A stretch of DNA of 64,000 nt, from contig NC_085008.1 of the NCBI RefSeq assembly GCF_963854185.1, positions 31,751,481-31,815,480 on the forward strand, in the 5' to 3' direction. The stretch is from Sardina pilchardus. Lineage: Eukaryota > Chordata > Actinopteri > Clupeiformes > Clupeidae. The notes under the pieces are model-generated. The model searched no databases, was not told the DNA's origin, and saw only the letters and a program-made list of their open reading frames with translations. The translations under genes were made by a program, and so were the position numbers. Shown one piece after another: positions 11,001 to 21,438 of this stretch (position 1 is the first letter of the stretch; each line of letters begins with the position of its first letter).

Positions 11001-11071
11001 GCATTGGTGGTTCAGTGGTAGAATTCTCGCCTGCCACGCGGGAGGCCCGGGTTCGATTCCCGGCCAATGCA
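11001..11071 (+). tRNA. tRNA-Gly (GCC)
   Basis: 71-nt tRNA-Gly, identical by eye to the copy at 8170-8240, anticodon GCC, with TTTT within 6 bp of the 3' end. Its 3' flank is shared with the truncated copy at 9906-9926. Confidence 0.97.
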
Positions 11072-11740
11072 ACTTTTCTTCCAGACGCATTCTACCAGGC
11101 CTTTGGGACGCTGCATTGTAGAAGTTGGGGGAGGATAAACTGTAGCCTGTAAGCTGCATTTGTTTGAGGGGGAGAGGGCCAGTTCAGTGTAGCTGTAGTA
11201 GGAATCTACATCATTTTATTCTACTAGCAAGACAAGGCAATTAAGTGCATTACTTTACCGAAGCAGTTCTGTGCATTACATCATCATTAGAACACAGCTA
11301 GAAAAACATTTAAAATATAGTAAAAGTAGGGAAATGAATGAAAAAGAAAATCTAAATTAAATAAGAGCAAACAAAAACAATAAAGAAAGTAAATGTGGTG
11401 AAATAAGTGAGAGTAATAGATAAGAATTGAAAATAAAATAAAAGCAACTTAAAAAAATGAACCATTAAAATATCTTAAAAGCGGTAAATTTGGTAAGATT
11501 TTTTTGTTTTTAACTCATTGGCTGCCAGCCATTTTCAGTGCAGAGCGCTCCATACTGCCAGACGTTTTACAGCATTTTGACTGTTTTTCCAAGATCTCCA
11601 AGAGCACCAAATGTAAACACCAAAGGTACCAAATGAAAGAGTAGACTCTCGTCTTTCACCAGGAAAAACGGTTTGTTTCTATCGTTTTCCGTTCTTTAGT
11701 AATCGTCAGTAGAACATGGGTTAGTTTTGCTAAAAACACC
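11072..11740. other. Intergenic spacer
   Basis: After the tRNA flank the sequence is A-rich (about 11290-11470) and then unremarkable. No gene seen. Confidence 0.45.
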
Positions 11741-12480
11741 TAGCCTGGCAAGCCGAACTACACAGAAATGTATAGTCTGGGGTCGGACCATTCACAGAGT
11801 TGAAGCCTGTGGGTGGGATGAACAGTTGTCTTTCAAACTGCCTCTGCACGTAATAGGCCAGCATTTGTGACCAATCGTAGCCGGTCAGCAAAACGGCAAA
11901 TACATCCTTCTTTAAAACGAATGACTTGAGTGCTTCTTTCTGCTCAAACTTCAAAGAAAATCCCAAGTCTAAAGTCCAACGCCCACCAGAAGCGGCGTTC
12001 AGCGGTGTTCGGCGGTCTGGGCTTGCCGCGCAGGATTTTAGAATAGTTTTCTATCTCTGTGCGGCTGCTGCGCGGCAGACGTTTCCATGGGCGATGCTCC
12101 ATTGAAAACAATGGAATTCTATTTTTTTTTGTGGCGCGGTGCGCCGCGTACGCTTCTGGTGGGCGTTGGACTTAACTCTTCCAAAGCCGATTCAAACGAG
12201 CGCGTTAGCCTCATCCATCTTTTGTTTTTCTCTATGGTTGTGCAATGTGGTCTCAAATCCAACTCGTCGAACGAGGACGCATGGTCCAGCCCCCTGGCGT
12301 CTTATCGGAAGCCGAAGGTGAGCTAAGGCGGGCTCAAGGACTCCGTCCACAGATAGAGCGTTCTGATTGGCTAGGCTGAACTCGAGCCTAGCGCAGGCTT
12401 GTCCTCAACGGTGCGACCCTAGACCATCCCGCTAGGCAAAAATATTTTTGGCCGCTAGAGTGCGTCTAGATTTCTAGGCT
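11741..12480. repeat. Interspersed repeat Y, copy 1, with helicase-like fragment
   Basis: The repeat starts TAGCCTGGCAAGCC and ends TCTAGATTTCTAGGCT. An inverted second copy lies at 34910-35368. Inside, the minus strand from 11966 reads GFSLKFEQKEALKSF, then KKDVFAVLLTGYDWSQ. This looks like a helicase Walker A region (expected GKDVFxxLPTGxGKS) in which the catalytic GKS is lost. A 200-bp MITE interrupts the fragment. Non-functional as coding sequence. Confidence 0.6.
11973..12172. mobile_element. PIF/Harbinger-type MITE (200 bp)
   Basis: The ends AGTCCAACGCCCACCAGAAG and its exact inverse complement are flanked by TAA on both sides (11970-11972, 12173-12175). A 3-bp TAA duplication is the PIF/Harbinger hallmark. 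Repeat Y copy 2 lacks this segment and shows a single TAA at the same place (near 35142-35147, reversed), which proves the insertion. The interior is GC-rich with GGCG/CGCC words. No coding capacity. Confidence 0.88.
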
Positions 12481-12614
12481 AAAAAACGCCTGTTTTTAAC
12501 CAAAAAATGGAGTAAACTATCTTTTTGTGAAAATCAACTTTTTAACGTTAGCGTTTCAGTAGTATGTCAACCACGATTGCACTGTTATCTCGTCAGTCTT
12601 GTCAAGGTTGCTAG
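12481..12614. other. Spacer next to hAT
   Basis: Short flank containing sequence related in inverted form to 7905-7950, and the 8-bp target duplication of the next element (12607-12614). Confidence 0.4.
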
Positions 12615-13804
12615 CAGTGTTGGTAGTAACGGCGTTTAAGTATAACGCCGTTACTAACGGCGCTACTTTGTCAGTAACGAAGTAATCTAATTAATTACTT
12701 TTCTCATCGTTGCAACGCCGTTATCGTTACTGAGAATTTAAAGCGTCGCGTTACTACAATTTGGCTGAATGAAGCGAGTTCACTGGATAGGATCATATAT
12801 GGAATACCCTCCCCTGAGCTAGCCTATATATAAATGTATATTTAGCCTAATCACCCTTGACAGACTGGCATACCAAGATACTGTACATCATAGTGGAATA
12901 TGGAAATAATTTCATTAAAGGCACACTTCCAACTTCAGGAGGGGAAAAAAGACTTGAATAGGCTACTCACCAAATCCAAGCCATTTAATTTGCACGTAGC
13001 GAACTTCCCACAATATAGGCATAATAGTAACAAGTAAATGTGCACTTTCTCTGTCTGTCGGATTGCTATAGTTTCTTGACAGGGCTACTTCACTGAAACT
13101 GAACGTTATCTTCAAAGGAGGACCCTATACATTTTAAAGATAGCCCATTTTATTTTTGAGGGCTTTTGATATCGGGGGTTACCTTACAGTAAAATTCATT
13201 ATTAGCCCATTACACGTCTCTGCTGCATAGCCTACATTTCGTCAGGGCCGTTCAACTGGAGAAGGGGTTGTTCATTTACTCCTGTAGATTGCAAATATAG
13301 ACTTGCTGCGACTTCCGAACAGTTTTGTGAGTGCTAGCCTACTTTGTTAGTATTTGGGAAACTGCGAGTAAGGGGCGGCCGCGACCGCGCAGCCCTGGCT
13401 GCTGAAGTGCCACGAGAGCGCAACAAATCGTCAGAAACAATATACAGTATTTAAGCTCACAATAATCAAACCGGCCCAAAACGTTAACGGCCCACCGGGA
13501 ATCCTCCCGCATCTCCCGATAGCCACCACGGGCCTGGGCTGGGTGGGCGGATGCCATGCGCACGTTCTGACTTCCACCCACTAATTGTACCGAGTAATTG
13601 GTTTTATTCTTCAATCAGTTAGGCCATAATAAATATGTTTGACGTTAAAGATGTTATAGAACATAAAAATTAACGTCAGTTACTTTGCTGAGTAACTAAT
13701 TACTTTTACAGTGTGGTAACTGAGTTACTAACTCAATTACTTTTTGGCAGAAGTAGTTTGTAACGGTAACTAATTACTTTTTTAAAGTAAGATGACCAAC
13801 ACTG
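12615..13804. mobile_element. hAT-type element with 8-bp TSD
   Basis: 1190 bp with ends CAGTGTTGGT and ACCAACACTG (inverted), flanked by the perfect 8-bp duplication GTTGCTAG (12607-12614, 13805-13812). Sub-terminal sequence is full of AGTAAC/GTTACT words on both sides. No transposase frame. Interior frames such as the one at 13339-13614 carry no motif. Confidence 0.88.
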
Positions 13805-13812
13805 GTTGCTAG

Positions 13813-14288
13813 GGACTCTGATGGTCGCTATAGACTCTGAACAGGACGGTAGACTTAGCAAGCTAGCACTAGCAAAGTTGTTGTTAGTCTATCAATATCC
13901 AATGTAAATGGATCATACCGTTCACGTGTTTTCCATCCTTGATGTAAGAAGTAAGCATATTTATTCCCTGCACCGCGTGCAAACTAGATCCACTGTGGTC
14001 CATCTTCAGTGTGTTTACTTGTTGTATGTCTCTGCATGTGCACTCTGCAGGCAGATACTAATCATCCAAATGGCACTGCTGCCATCTAGCGGTTCGGATC
14101 GCTAGTACAGTCAGTTTACAAGCTTGAAACTCTGCCAGATCGTTCCCAAGCCCACCCATGAGCCCTCCCCATTGAAAAATGCAAAATGGCAGTCAACGTA
14201 TGTGTCTAAATTGACGTTTAAAGACGTCAATGGCAGTGAATGAGTTAATATTTACATTTTATTTCTTTTTCACAATCATGACACAATT
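13813..14288. other. Intergenic
   Basis: Flank of the hAT target, continuing the sequence of about 12560-12610. No gene seen. Confidence 0.4.
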
Positions 14289-17092
14289 GCTGCGTTTACA
14301 TGAGAGCTTTAACCCTTTAACCGCCACGGTCGAGTTAACTCGACAAGATGCGGTACTGTTTAAGACGGCCGATTTTGTCAAACAGGGTGTCAAATTTCAT
14401 TCAAACTCCCTGCCACTAGTTGGCAGACATGTCATACTACGTCCCCGACTCAGAATTACGTCATGCTTCTATACAAAATATTCGAGCAAGGGCACTTTAA
14501 ACTCGTGCGAAATATCAGCTGAGCTAGCTTGCTTGTGAGCCATTGTATCAGAGCGGTATTGTGAACGTAAATGAGTATTAGCATTAGATAATCGTCTAAA
14601 CACATGGAAAAAGTTTACCAGGAATGAAGTGTTGGGTCTTCTGTTCGCTGACAGTTATTCTGAAGGAAAATATCTGCCTTCAGAAGATGACGAGGATTTG
14701 TTTATTCACACGCGTCTCCGCCTAGCAATGCTGAAGCTGCAATGTGAGAGATAAGTCCTACACCAAGCACACACGTGGATCCTTTGCCCAATGTCAGTGT
14801 TAGGAACATTATTTCACGGGTCTAGGTGTTCATAGGGAAGTTAGAAGACCCTCATCAGACGTGTTATTTGTGTAGAGAACGACCGTGTTGGTCGGGGCAC
14901 TGTCATTTTATCGCGGCAGCCATTTCGCCCTTTCGTTTTCATTGTGCCTCTCCATAATTGCGAGGACAGGTAACGTGATGGAGAACTTGTCTAATACTAT
15001 TGGGTATGTCGGTATGGAGGTCGAAGTGTCCATAGGAGAACTGTGGGGCATCGTAGCAGCAGTATAGTTGCAATGAGAATGAGAACGAAAGCCACTCCAC
15101 TCGGGAGGCGCGCGTGGCAGATCCAGGTTGCCGTCAGACAAAATAGGCAACAGGTAGGCAGTGTGGGTTGATTTTTTTAATGTTATGCCTTGCAATGAGA
15201 AGTAGGCATATCGTGAAACAGTTAGCAGACCTTCATTACGTGTTAGTTGTGTGGAGAACGAAAGCTTATGGCCGGGGCAATGTGTGTTTTTTTGTTTGTT
15301 TTATATCGGGCTAGCCATGCTCCCTCGACAGTGACCGTGTGCCTCTCCATAATCGGAGGAGGACGGTAATGTAGTGGAGCCTTTGTCTAATATCAATAGA
15401 TGTGTTAGACGAGGTCGAAGTGTCCATAGGATAGCTTGGGGAAACGTAGCAGCAGTGTAGGCAGTCGCAAGGAGAATGAGAAAGAACAGCCATGCTGATT
15501 TTCTCCACTCGGGAGGCGCGCGCGGCAGACCTTACTGCAGGCTGTCGTCAGACACAATAAGCAACAGGTGGGCAGTGTGGGGTGGGATTTTATGTTATGC
15601 CTTGCATTGAGAAGTACCGTGAAACACTACAAGAAGTGTCACCTGGATGAATAGGGATTCATTATATTTACAATAAAAAGCCTGCTACAGAAATGTGCAT
15701 TCCCATCATCTTTCCATTTATTATTTATTACACTATCGATTTACTATTTCCCTGACCATTTAGTATGGCACAATGTGTATTCTTTTTGTGTGTAGGCCTA
15801 CATGTCCTTGTGATGTGAATGTCTGTCAACTAAAAATAATAATTTAAAAAAAAACTCAAAGTGGCAGATCTAAAGGCCATAGTCAGACAAAATACAGGTG
15901 TAGGCAGTGTGTGGTGGGCCTTTGTGTTGTGCCCTGCAATTAGAGGTACCACACCATGAAACACTACAAGAAGTGTCACCTGTATGAACAGGGATTCATT
16001 ATCTCTATGGCAAAAGGCCTGCTACATAAATTCGCAGCATCATCATCATTCCCATTTCCCTGACCATTCAGTATGGTACAATGTTTGTTCTTTTTGTGTT
16101 TTCATGTCCTGGTGATGTGTATGTCTCTCAGCAAAAAATATGAATGATAATAATATTAATATTTTTATAATAATATAAAAAAATCATAAAAATTCAAAAA
16201 TCAAGATGGCCGCCACCATATGACGTCATTATGACGTCATAATATGCAAATTAGTTGGATACATTTAATCCCTACATAAACTTTGGGTCATCCTTAATAT
16301 TTCTCTGATTTACAGAAAGTCTCTATCTCTTATCACTTTTAAGTTAAAGCCTTTTGAAATTAATATGTCAAAATTGAATGTTTTTGGAAAAAACCTCTGG
16401 CGCCTAAAGGGTTAATTCCGAATAAGACCAAGTTAATTCGGAATAAAAGTTAATTCCGCTTTAAAAGAGACCATGTAAACGCTTATTCCGCTTGAAAGTT
16501 ATTATTCGGAATTAAACTTAATTCTGATTTAAGTGGTTGGTTTATTCCAATGTTAAAGCTGAATTAACACACTCCTTGATCATGTAAACCTTTATTCCGA
16601 TTCAAAGTTTATTCTGTTTGTTTGGCATATGCTCATACAGGGAGGAAGCAGCGCATGCTCGTTTCATTGCTAATTCGGCTCAGTCTTCTTCCCCCCTTCT
16701 CCGGCACTCTTCTCCTCCTCAGCTAGCAAACGTGAAGCTTGACAATATTCTCGAGCTGCTGGTTAAATAGTTAATTATCAGAATTACTGCGAAAACCGTT
16801 TTCATTATGTTATTGCTCATGCTGTAACGTTAACCCGAGATGACAAAAAAGCCGCTAGCCAGCTAAAGTTTGTTTTCTTCCGGTAGACCTTAATTAGGCT
16901 GCGTTAATGCGCCGCCTGTCCAATCGGAACCCTTCCCGACCCCCAGACGTTCAGCTGAATACAATAAAGCGGAATTAACCTATGTTCCATGTAAACGCCA
17001 ATTCGGAATTATTATTTCCATGTAAACTTGAAGGAGAATATTTTAATTCCGATTTATTTAATTCTGAATTAAAAACATCATGTAAACGTGGC
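14289..17092. mobile_element. Outer MITE hosting a piggyBac-like element
   Basis: The left end TGCGTTTACATGA and the right end TCATGTAAACGTGGCC are inverted repeats. Sub-terminal sequence is dense in AATTCCGAATTAA-like words (16412-17092). The left arm is only about 20 bp before the piggyBac-like insertion at the TTAA at 14309, and the rest of the MITE resumes at the TTAA at 16412. No coding sequence of its own. Confidence 0.6.
14313..16411 (+). mobile_element. Degraded piggyBac-like element
   Basis: Flanked by TTAA (14309-14312, 16412-16415). The ends CCCTTTAACCGCCA (left) and CCCTTTAGGCGCCA (right, inverted) have the CCC start of piggyBac. An exon-like stretch at about 14618-14710 reads RNEVLGLLFADSYSEG then KYLPSEDDEDLF, resembling the acidic N-terminus of piggyBac transposases. 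The catalytic domain is absent. The middle holds diverged tandem duplications (14880-15190 against 15240-15600; 15600-15810 against 15860-16140). Confidence 0.7.
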
Positions 17093-17458
17093 CAGTGACA
17101 ATACAAGACATAGACAAAAATAAAGATAAAATTCAAAACAAAGAATAGGGGAGGGAAGGTTAGCTGCAATTAAATACATATTAAGTACACATTAACCCTC
17201 TTTACCCCATAGCGGCCGCCGACGGCCTGTTAGAATTCTACTGTAACGGCCGCGGCCGGCCGTGATTTTTAAAGGGACATCTGCTACAGTATAACCTTCA
17301 TTCGCGAAGTAATACAGTGTTAGTGGATACATGAACATCAGACTTTTATTTTGACACACTTATTTGTCTATGTCACCATTGACATTTCTGAGGTATTTTT
17401 TAGTTTAACCTGCATTACGCTGTTGATTGACCGGCTGAGCAGTTGCGTTGTTTTGAGA

Positions 17459-17563
17459 ATGGCTTCTAACAAGCGTCCACGTATGTTCTCGTTGGAAGAG
17501 ACGGTATTGATGATGGATGAAGATGATCTACCCTGTTTGGATGTCAGTGTGGATCATATTGAT
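17459..17563 (+). CDS. piggyBac transposase, exon 1
   Basis: Encodes 35 residues starting MASNKRPRMFSLEE. The ATG has A at -3 and G at +4. An in-frame ATG at 17351 would add 36 hydrophobic-rich residues unlike the family, so I prefer 17459. The exon ends at GAT before GTAAGA, a good splice donor, and joins in frame 0 to exon 2 at 18793 across a 1229-bp intron. Acidic runs (DEDDLP) are typical of piggyBac N-termini. Transcription must begin in the 260 bp after the left terminus; no TATA box is obvious. Confidence 0.75.
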
Positions 17564-18597
17564 GTAAGAAAATAACTTAATACAAATAAAAAAGTAATAT
17601 TTAACGTTAGCATCCTCCCGTTTGTTATGACTTAGCTGCCTCTCTCTGGTACTGTATCCTCGTATGACTGGCTCTATGAAAGTTGATTAGGGTTTAGCTA
17701 ACACCAGCAATATAAAAACATACACCAGTAATGTGTTGTAATTAACCATGAACCCATAAAATGTTTAGTTGCAGATATATCTCTTAACACTAACGTTGAC
17801 GTTAGGCTACTCCTTTCTGGCATGTTCAGTAACGCTAACTTTATCATACATCACTGACAGTCTGGCTACGAGGCACCTGTCTCTTTGATTCAGAGTTGAC
17901 TAACTAATAACCACAACGCTGTAAATCCGCCGTGTTTTCTACTTATGGTTGTCAGGAAAACGTAATTGATACACATAATAATATTTTATCATCTCGTGTA
18001 ATTACAAATCATCATAGCCCGCTAATTTGCTATCTTCACTGAGGTAACGTTGGTCTGAGGCACGCTACGTTAGGACAGGATGATTAGTGAAAGTGTGCAA
18101 CAGGTTCATCACCAAATTGACCAAGTTCAGATAAATTATATCACGTACATATATGATGTACGTGGAAAAAAACGTAAATCCATGTCAGGTTTAACTATTG
18201 TTTGTGGCATTCTTAGTCAAATGAGTTACAGTTTCATGAGCTATGCTTCTCCACTAAATTGGTTCATAGCCTGACCTATAGCCTATCATGCATGAGCTGT
18301 AAGGGCCAACAGCTAAAACACAAGCAAGTGCAAGATAATTGCCTGTATATTTCAATGAATTCATTACTCCTATAGTACCTCGTTTCCCAGCTTCAAATAC
18401 AGACCTGGTGTTAACCACATTATAACTTTGGGTTAGTGAAAGACTTTGAGACTATTCACATTATAGGCAATAAACATGCTACCACTTAACACTACCACAC
18501 TATCCTTTTCACTACTAAATAAATCTGATGATTATGATGTCCTCTAGTGTGTCCATAGTCCATATCAGCTAGTGATCTAACAGCAAACAGCCCACTA

Positions 18598-18634
<37 letters not shown>

Positions 18635-18638
18635 CGCA
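18598..18638. repeat. (GT)n(CG)n microsatellite
   Basis: About 14 GT units followed by six CG units inside the transposase intron. Alternating purine-pyrimidine sequence of this type can adopt Z-DNA. Confidence 0.95.
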
Positions 18639-18792
18639 CACTGATGAGAGAGAGAGACAGAGGGAGGAGGGAGAGATTTAGGGAATAGTTATCCTGCTGG
18701 CTAAATCATTCCACGAAATAATGAATCAGTTCATGAAAATGGACGGAGCACTGAGATTATGGAGAAGTTTTTGTTGCTTTTTATTGCGTCAG

Positions 18793-20505
18793 GATGTTGG
18801 GCGTTCCAGCTCATCAGAGAGTAGTCAGGATGCTGTGAGTGTGGCAGCAGAGAACGTGGAGGACATGGAGATGGAGGAGGAGGAGGAGGAGGAGGAGGAG
18901 ATGGAGGCTTTGGTAGTTCAGAGAAGAGGAGGACGTGGGCATGGCAGAGGAAGGCGCGGACATGGCAGAGGACACATGAGGGGGAGAGGGCGGGGCAGAC
19001 TGTCGGGTAGGCGGGTGGCTGACAACCCATTCTCTTGGGTTAGAGGGGCAGTTGATCCTTCCCTTCAGCCATACAGTCATGAGGCTGGGCCACAGATCAC
19101 ACTAGGGGGTGTACTGGATATTTTTATGCAAATGGTGGGGCTTGCTTTTTTTGTTAATCTGGCAGAAAACACAAATTTGTATGCCTCTCAAAATGTGTCC
19201 TGGACCAGTACATGTATGGAGGAGATGAAGGTCTTTGTGGGGTTGAATATACTCATGGGAATTCATCGTCTGCCATCTTATCTAGACTACTGGTCATCCG
19301 ATCCTGCCCTGAGAGTGTCCTATGTGGCAGACACTATGCCTAGGAATAGGTATGAGGAGTTATGTAGGTACCTCCATTGTTCACGCCCAGGCCCAGCAGA
19401 TAGGGGCGACAAGCTGCACAAAGTGCGACCACTGATGTGTGTGTTGCAGGAGAACTTCCCTGCACTTCTTAGGCCTTGGAGAAATCTGTCCATAGATGAG
19501 GCCATGATCAAATTCGATGGCAGGTTACTGTGGAAGCAGTATATGCCAAAGAAACCTGTCAGGTGGGGTATTAAGATCTGGTGTCTCTGTGACTCATCGA
19601 CTGGGTACTGTTTGGCTTTCCACGTCTACACAGGAAAAGATAACGGTGAGGCAGATGACCTTGGTTTGGGATACAGGGTGGTTATGGGTCTGATGCGAGA
19701 CTACTTACACAAACACCACCACCTGTATGCCGACAATTTCTTTTCTTCCATTCCCTTGGTAAAAGCCCTGCTAAATGCTGACACATATTATTGTGGGACC
19801 ATAAGGCCAAACAAAAAATTCTTCCCCAAAGACTTGATGGAAGGCAAGCTAAAGCGTGGTCAGAGCCTGAAGCAGTCAGCTGAAGGTATGACAGTTTGTA
19901 GATGGAGAGACAAGAGGGATGTCTGCTTCATATCCAGTTGTGGGGGTACACAGGACACTTTAAAGCCTCTGTCGAAGTTCACTGCTGATGAGTTCATCAC
20001 AGTACCAGAGCTTGTCCTCGATTATAATGCAAACATGGGCGGTGTTGACCTGATGGATCAATTGCGGAGCTACTATAATGTGGGAAGAACAGGGAAAAAG
20101 TGGTGGAAGTATGTGTTTTGGGGAATGCTCAACATCGCATTGGTGAACTCGTATATTTTGTGGCTAACTCTGCAGAGGCCACTGCCCAAAAGCAGACGTC
20201 AGTTCTGCCTCAAAAGCTTCAAAATGCAACTGGTGCATGAGCTGTGTGATGGGTACAGCAGCAGGAAGAGGAGAGCTAAGGGGCAGCCAGGCGCAGAGGT
20301 GGAAAGAGTCGTGACACCTAACCTGAAAGCAGGTCATTCCCTCGTGAAGTTTGAGGGACGCAAAAGAGGCTGTGTGGTGTGTATAAGAAGTCAAAAGAGG
20401 GCAAAATCGGGGAGATGTGTCGAAACGTCTTTTGGGTGCTCAACATGCTGCGTTTCACTCTGTAAAGCAGGGTCATGTTTTCACGAATTTCATGGAATGT
20501 TGTAG
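18793..20505 (+). CDS. piggyBac transposase, exon 2 (catalytic)
   Basis: Continues the transposase, which cuts and pastes DNA at TTAA using an RNase H-like (DDE_Tnp_1_7) domain in the nucleus. The frame is open from 18721, but a pyrimidine tract and CAG at 18790-18792 mark the acceptor; splicing gives about 605 aa, close to the 594 aa of the moth enzyme. Order in spliced numbering: acidic Glu run (about 60-73), Arg-Gly-rich tract (about 79-108), N-terminal domain with DYWSSDP and MPRNRYEELCRYLH, then the aspartates: LSIDEAM (D270), YADNFF (D349), GGVDLMDQ (D454). These fit D268, D346 and D447 of the reference enzyme. The C-terminus has a Cys/His cluster (C-x2-C, C-x2-C-C, C-x4-C-x-H-x2-H) matching the zinc-binding end domain. 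AATAAA lies at 20889. No stop or frameshift is seen, so it may be active or recently so; a domesticated gene is unlikely given the intact termini. Confidence 0.92.
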   Translation, partial: DVGRSSSSESSQDAVSVAAENVEDMEMEEEEEEEEEMEALVVQRRGGRGHGRGRRGHGRGHMRGRGRGRLSGRRVADNPFSWVRGAVDPSLQPYSHEAGPQITLGGVLDIFMQMVGLAFFVNLAENTNLYASQNVSWTSTCMEEMKVFVGLNILMGIHRLPSYLDYWSSDPALRVSYVADTMPRNRYEELCRYLHCSRPGPADRGDKLHKVRPLMCVLQENFPALLRPWRNLSIDEAMIKFDGRLLWKQYMPKKPVRWGIKIWCLCDSSTGYCLAFHVYTGKDNGEADDLGLGYRVVMGLMRDYLHKHHHLYADNFFSSIPLVKALLNADTYYCGTIRPNKKFFPKDLMEGKLKRGQSLKQSAEGMTVCRWRDKRDVCFISSCGGTQDTLKPLSKFTADEFITVPELVLDYNANMGGVDLMDQLRSYYNVGRTGKKWWKYVFWGMLNIALVNSYILWLTLQRPLPKSRRQFCLKSFKMQLVHELCDGYSSRKRRAKGQPGAEVERVVTPNLKAGHSLVKFEGRKRGCVVCIRSQKRAKSGRCVETSFGCSTCCVSLCKAGSCFHEFHGML

Positions 20506-21058
20506 TCAGAGTCCATGTCTCATTTCATCTCTTTCTTGCTCTCTCACACTCACTCATACTCTCACTCACACTTTTGCTAGATCTCTCTCACACTCACATA
20601 CTTAGTTGATTTGAGAAAATCAGTTCTCAATTTAGTTGCTGACATTCCCTCAATATGTCTGTCATTCATGGTATAATGATAAGGTTTTGTACTTGTTGTG
20701 TTGGCAAATAATTAAATATTTAATTATTTACTAAATAATGAAAAATATACTTTAAGTAATATATATGTCTGCATTATTGTTCAAAAAAGAAGTCCAAATG
20801 AAACCTGGCTATAAAAATGACATTTAGTGAGCCGGTAAAGCTACATATGTTAATATCAGTGGATATTACAATACATATTTTATATCAAAATAAAATACAA
20901 TTTCTGCTCTTTAAAACAATATAAACTTGTAATTGTAATTTCTGCTTTGTTTTCTTAATATAAGTATTTGTTTGCACAGTGACATAAAATATGAGAATTT
21001 CTTTGTTGTTCTCAGTAAAATGCTGCAGCATTCTAGAATTCTATTGGGGTATAGAGGG

Positions 21059-21438
21059 TTAAAGGTATACTATGTAACGTTTTTCAGTTAATCAATTCGT
21101 TTCATACTGTTATATATGATTAAATGAGTCAATACCAGTCAAACAATGTTTTTTTCGGCCGCCCTAGTGGTCTTTAGCCGTAGAACCACGCTTGCAACTT
21201 CAGGAATCCTCGGGCACGCGCCCATGGACCAGGAAGTCTCATGTGAAGTCTCTATCATTCAGACATGCAGAAAAGGCAGACTGACCGATTGAGGACTTTT
21301 GTAAAATATACACGCTAAAGCTCGAAGGAAGCTCTGGGGAAGCTCTGCAGAGAAATATGCAAGCATAAAACGAGAGAAAACGAAAAGCGAAAGTGAAACC
21401 GGCGTTGCAATCGCCAATCCTGCATAGTTTACCTTTAA
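21059..21438. mobile_element. TTAA-flanked MITE, family M1, copy b
   Basis: Second copy of the 9455-9818 element, same orientation, bounded by TTAA at 21059-21062 and 21435-21438. It abuts the piggyBac element with one shared TTAA. Its right side joins the LINE fragment. Confidence 0.85.

Larger units (their letters stand above)
17192..21062 (+). mobile_element. Complete piggyBac transposon
   Basis: TTAA target copies lie at 17192-17195 and 21059-21062; the element proper is 17196-21058 (3863 bp). The left end is CCCTCTTTACCCCATAG and the right end, inverted, CCCTCTATACCCCAATAG. Inner palindromes containing TAGAATTCTA lie at about 17230-17240 (left) and 21032-21042 (right), a possible sub-terminal binding site. 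Between them is a two-exon transposase gene with no visible disabling change. Other TTAA elements here lack this combination. The right TTAA is also the left boundary of MITE M1 copy b, so the element landed exactly at that MITE's edge. Confidence 0.92.

Noticed and set aside
18721..18792. Upstream 24 codons of the long piggyBac frame as the true N-terminus
   Set aside because: The pyrimidine-rich stretch ending CAG is a good acceptor, and joining to the 17459-17563 exon gives a family-like acidic N-terminus in frame. The extra 24 residues read as intron.
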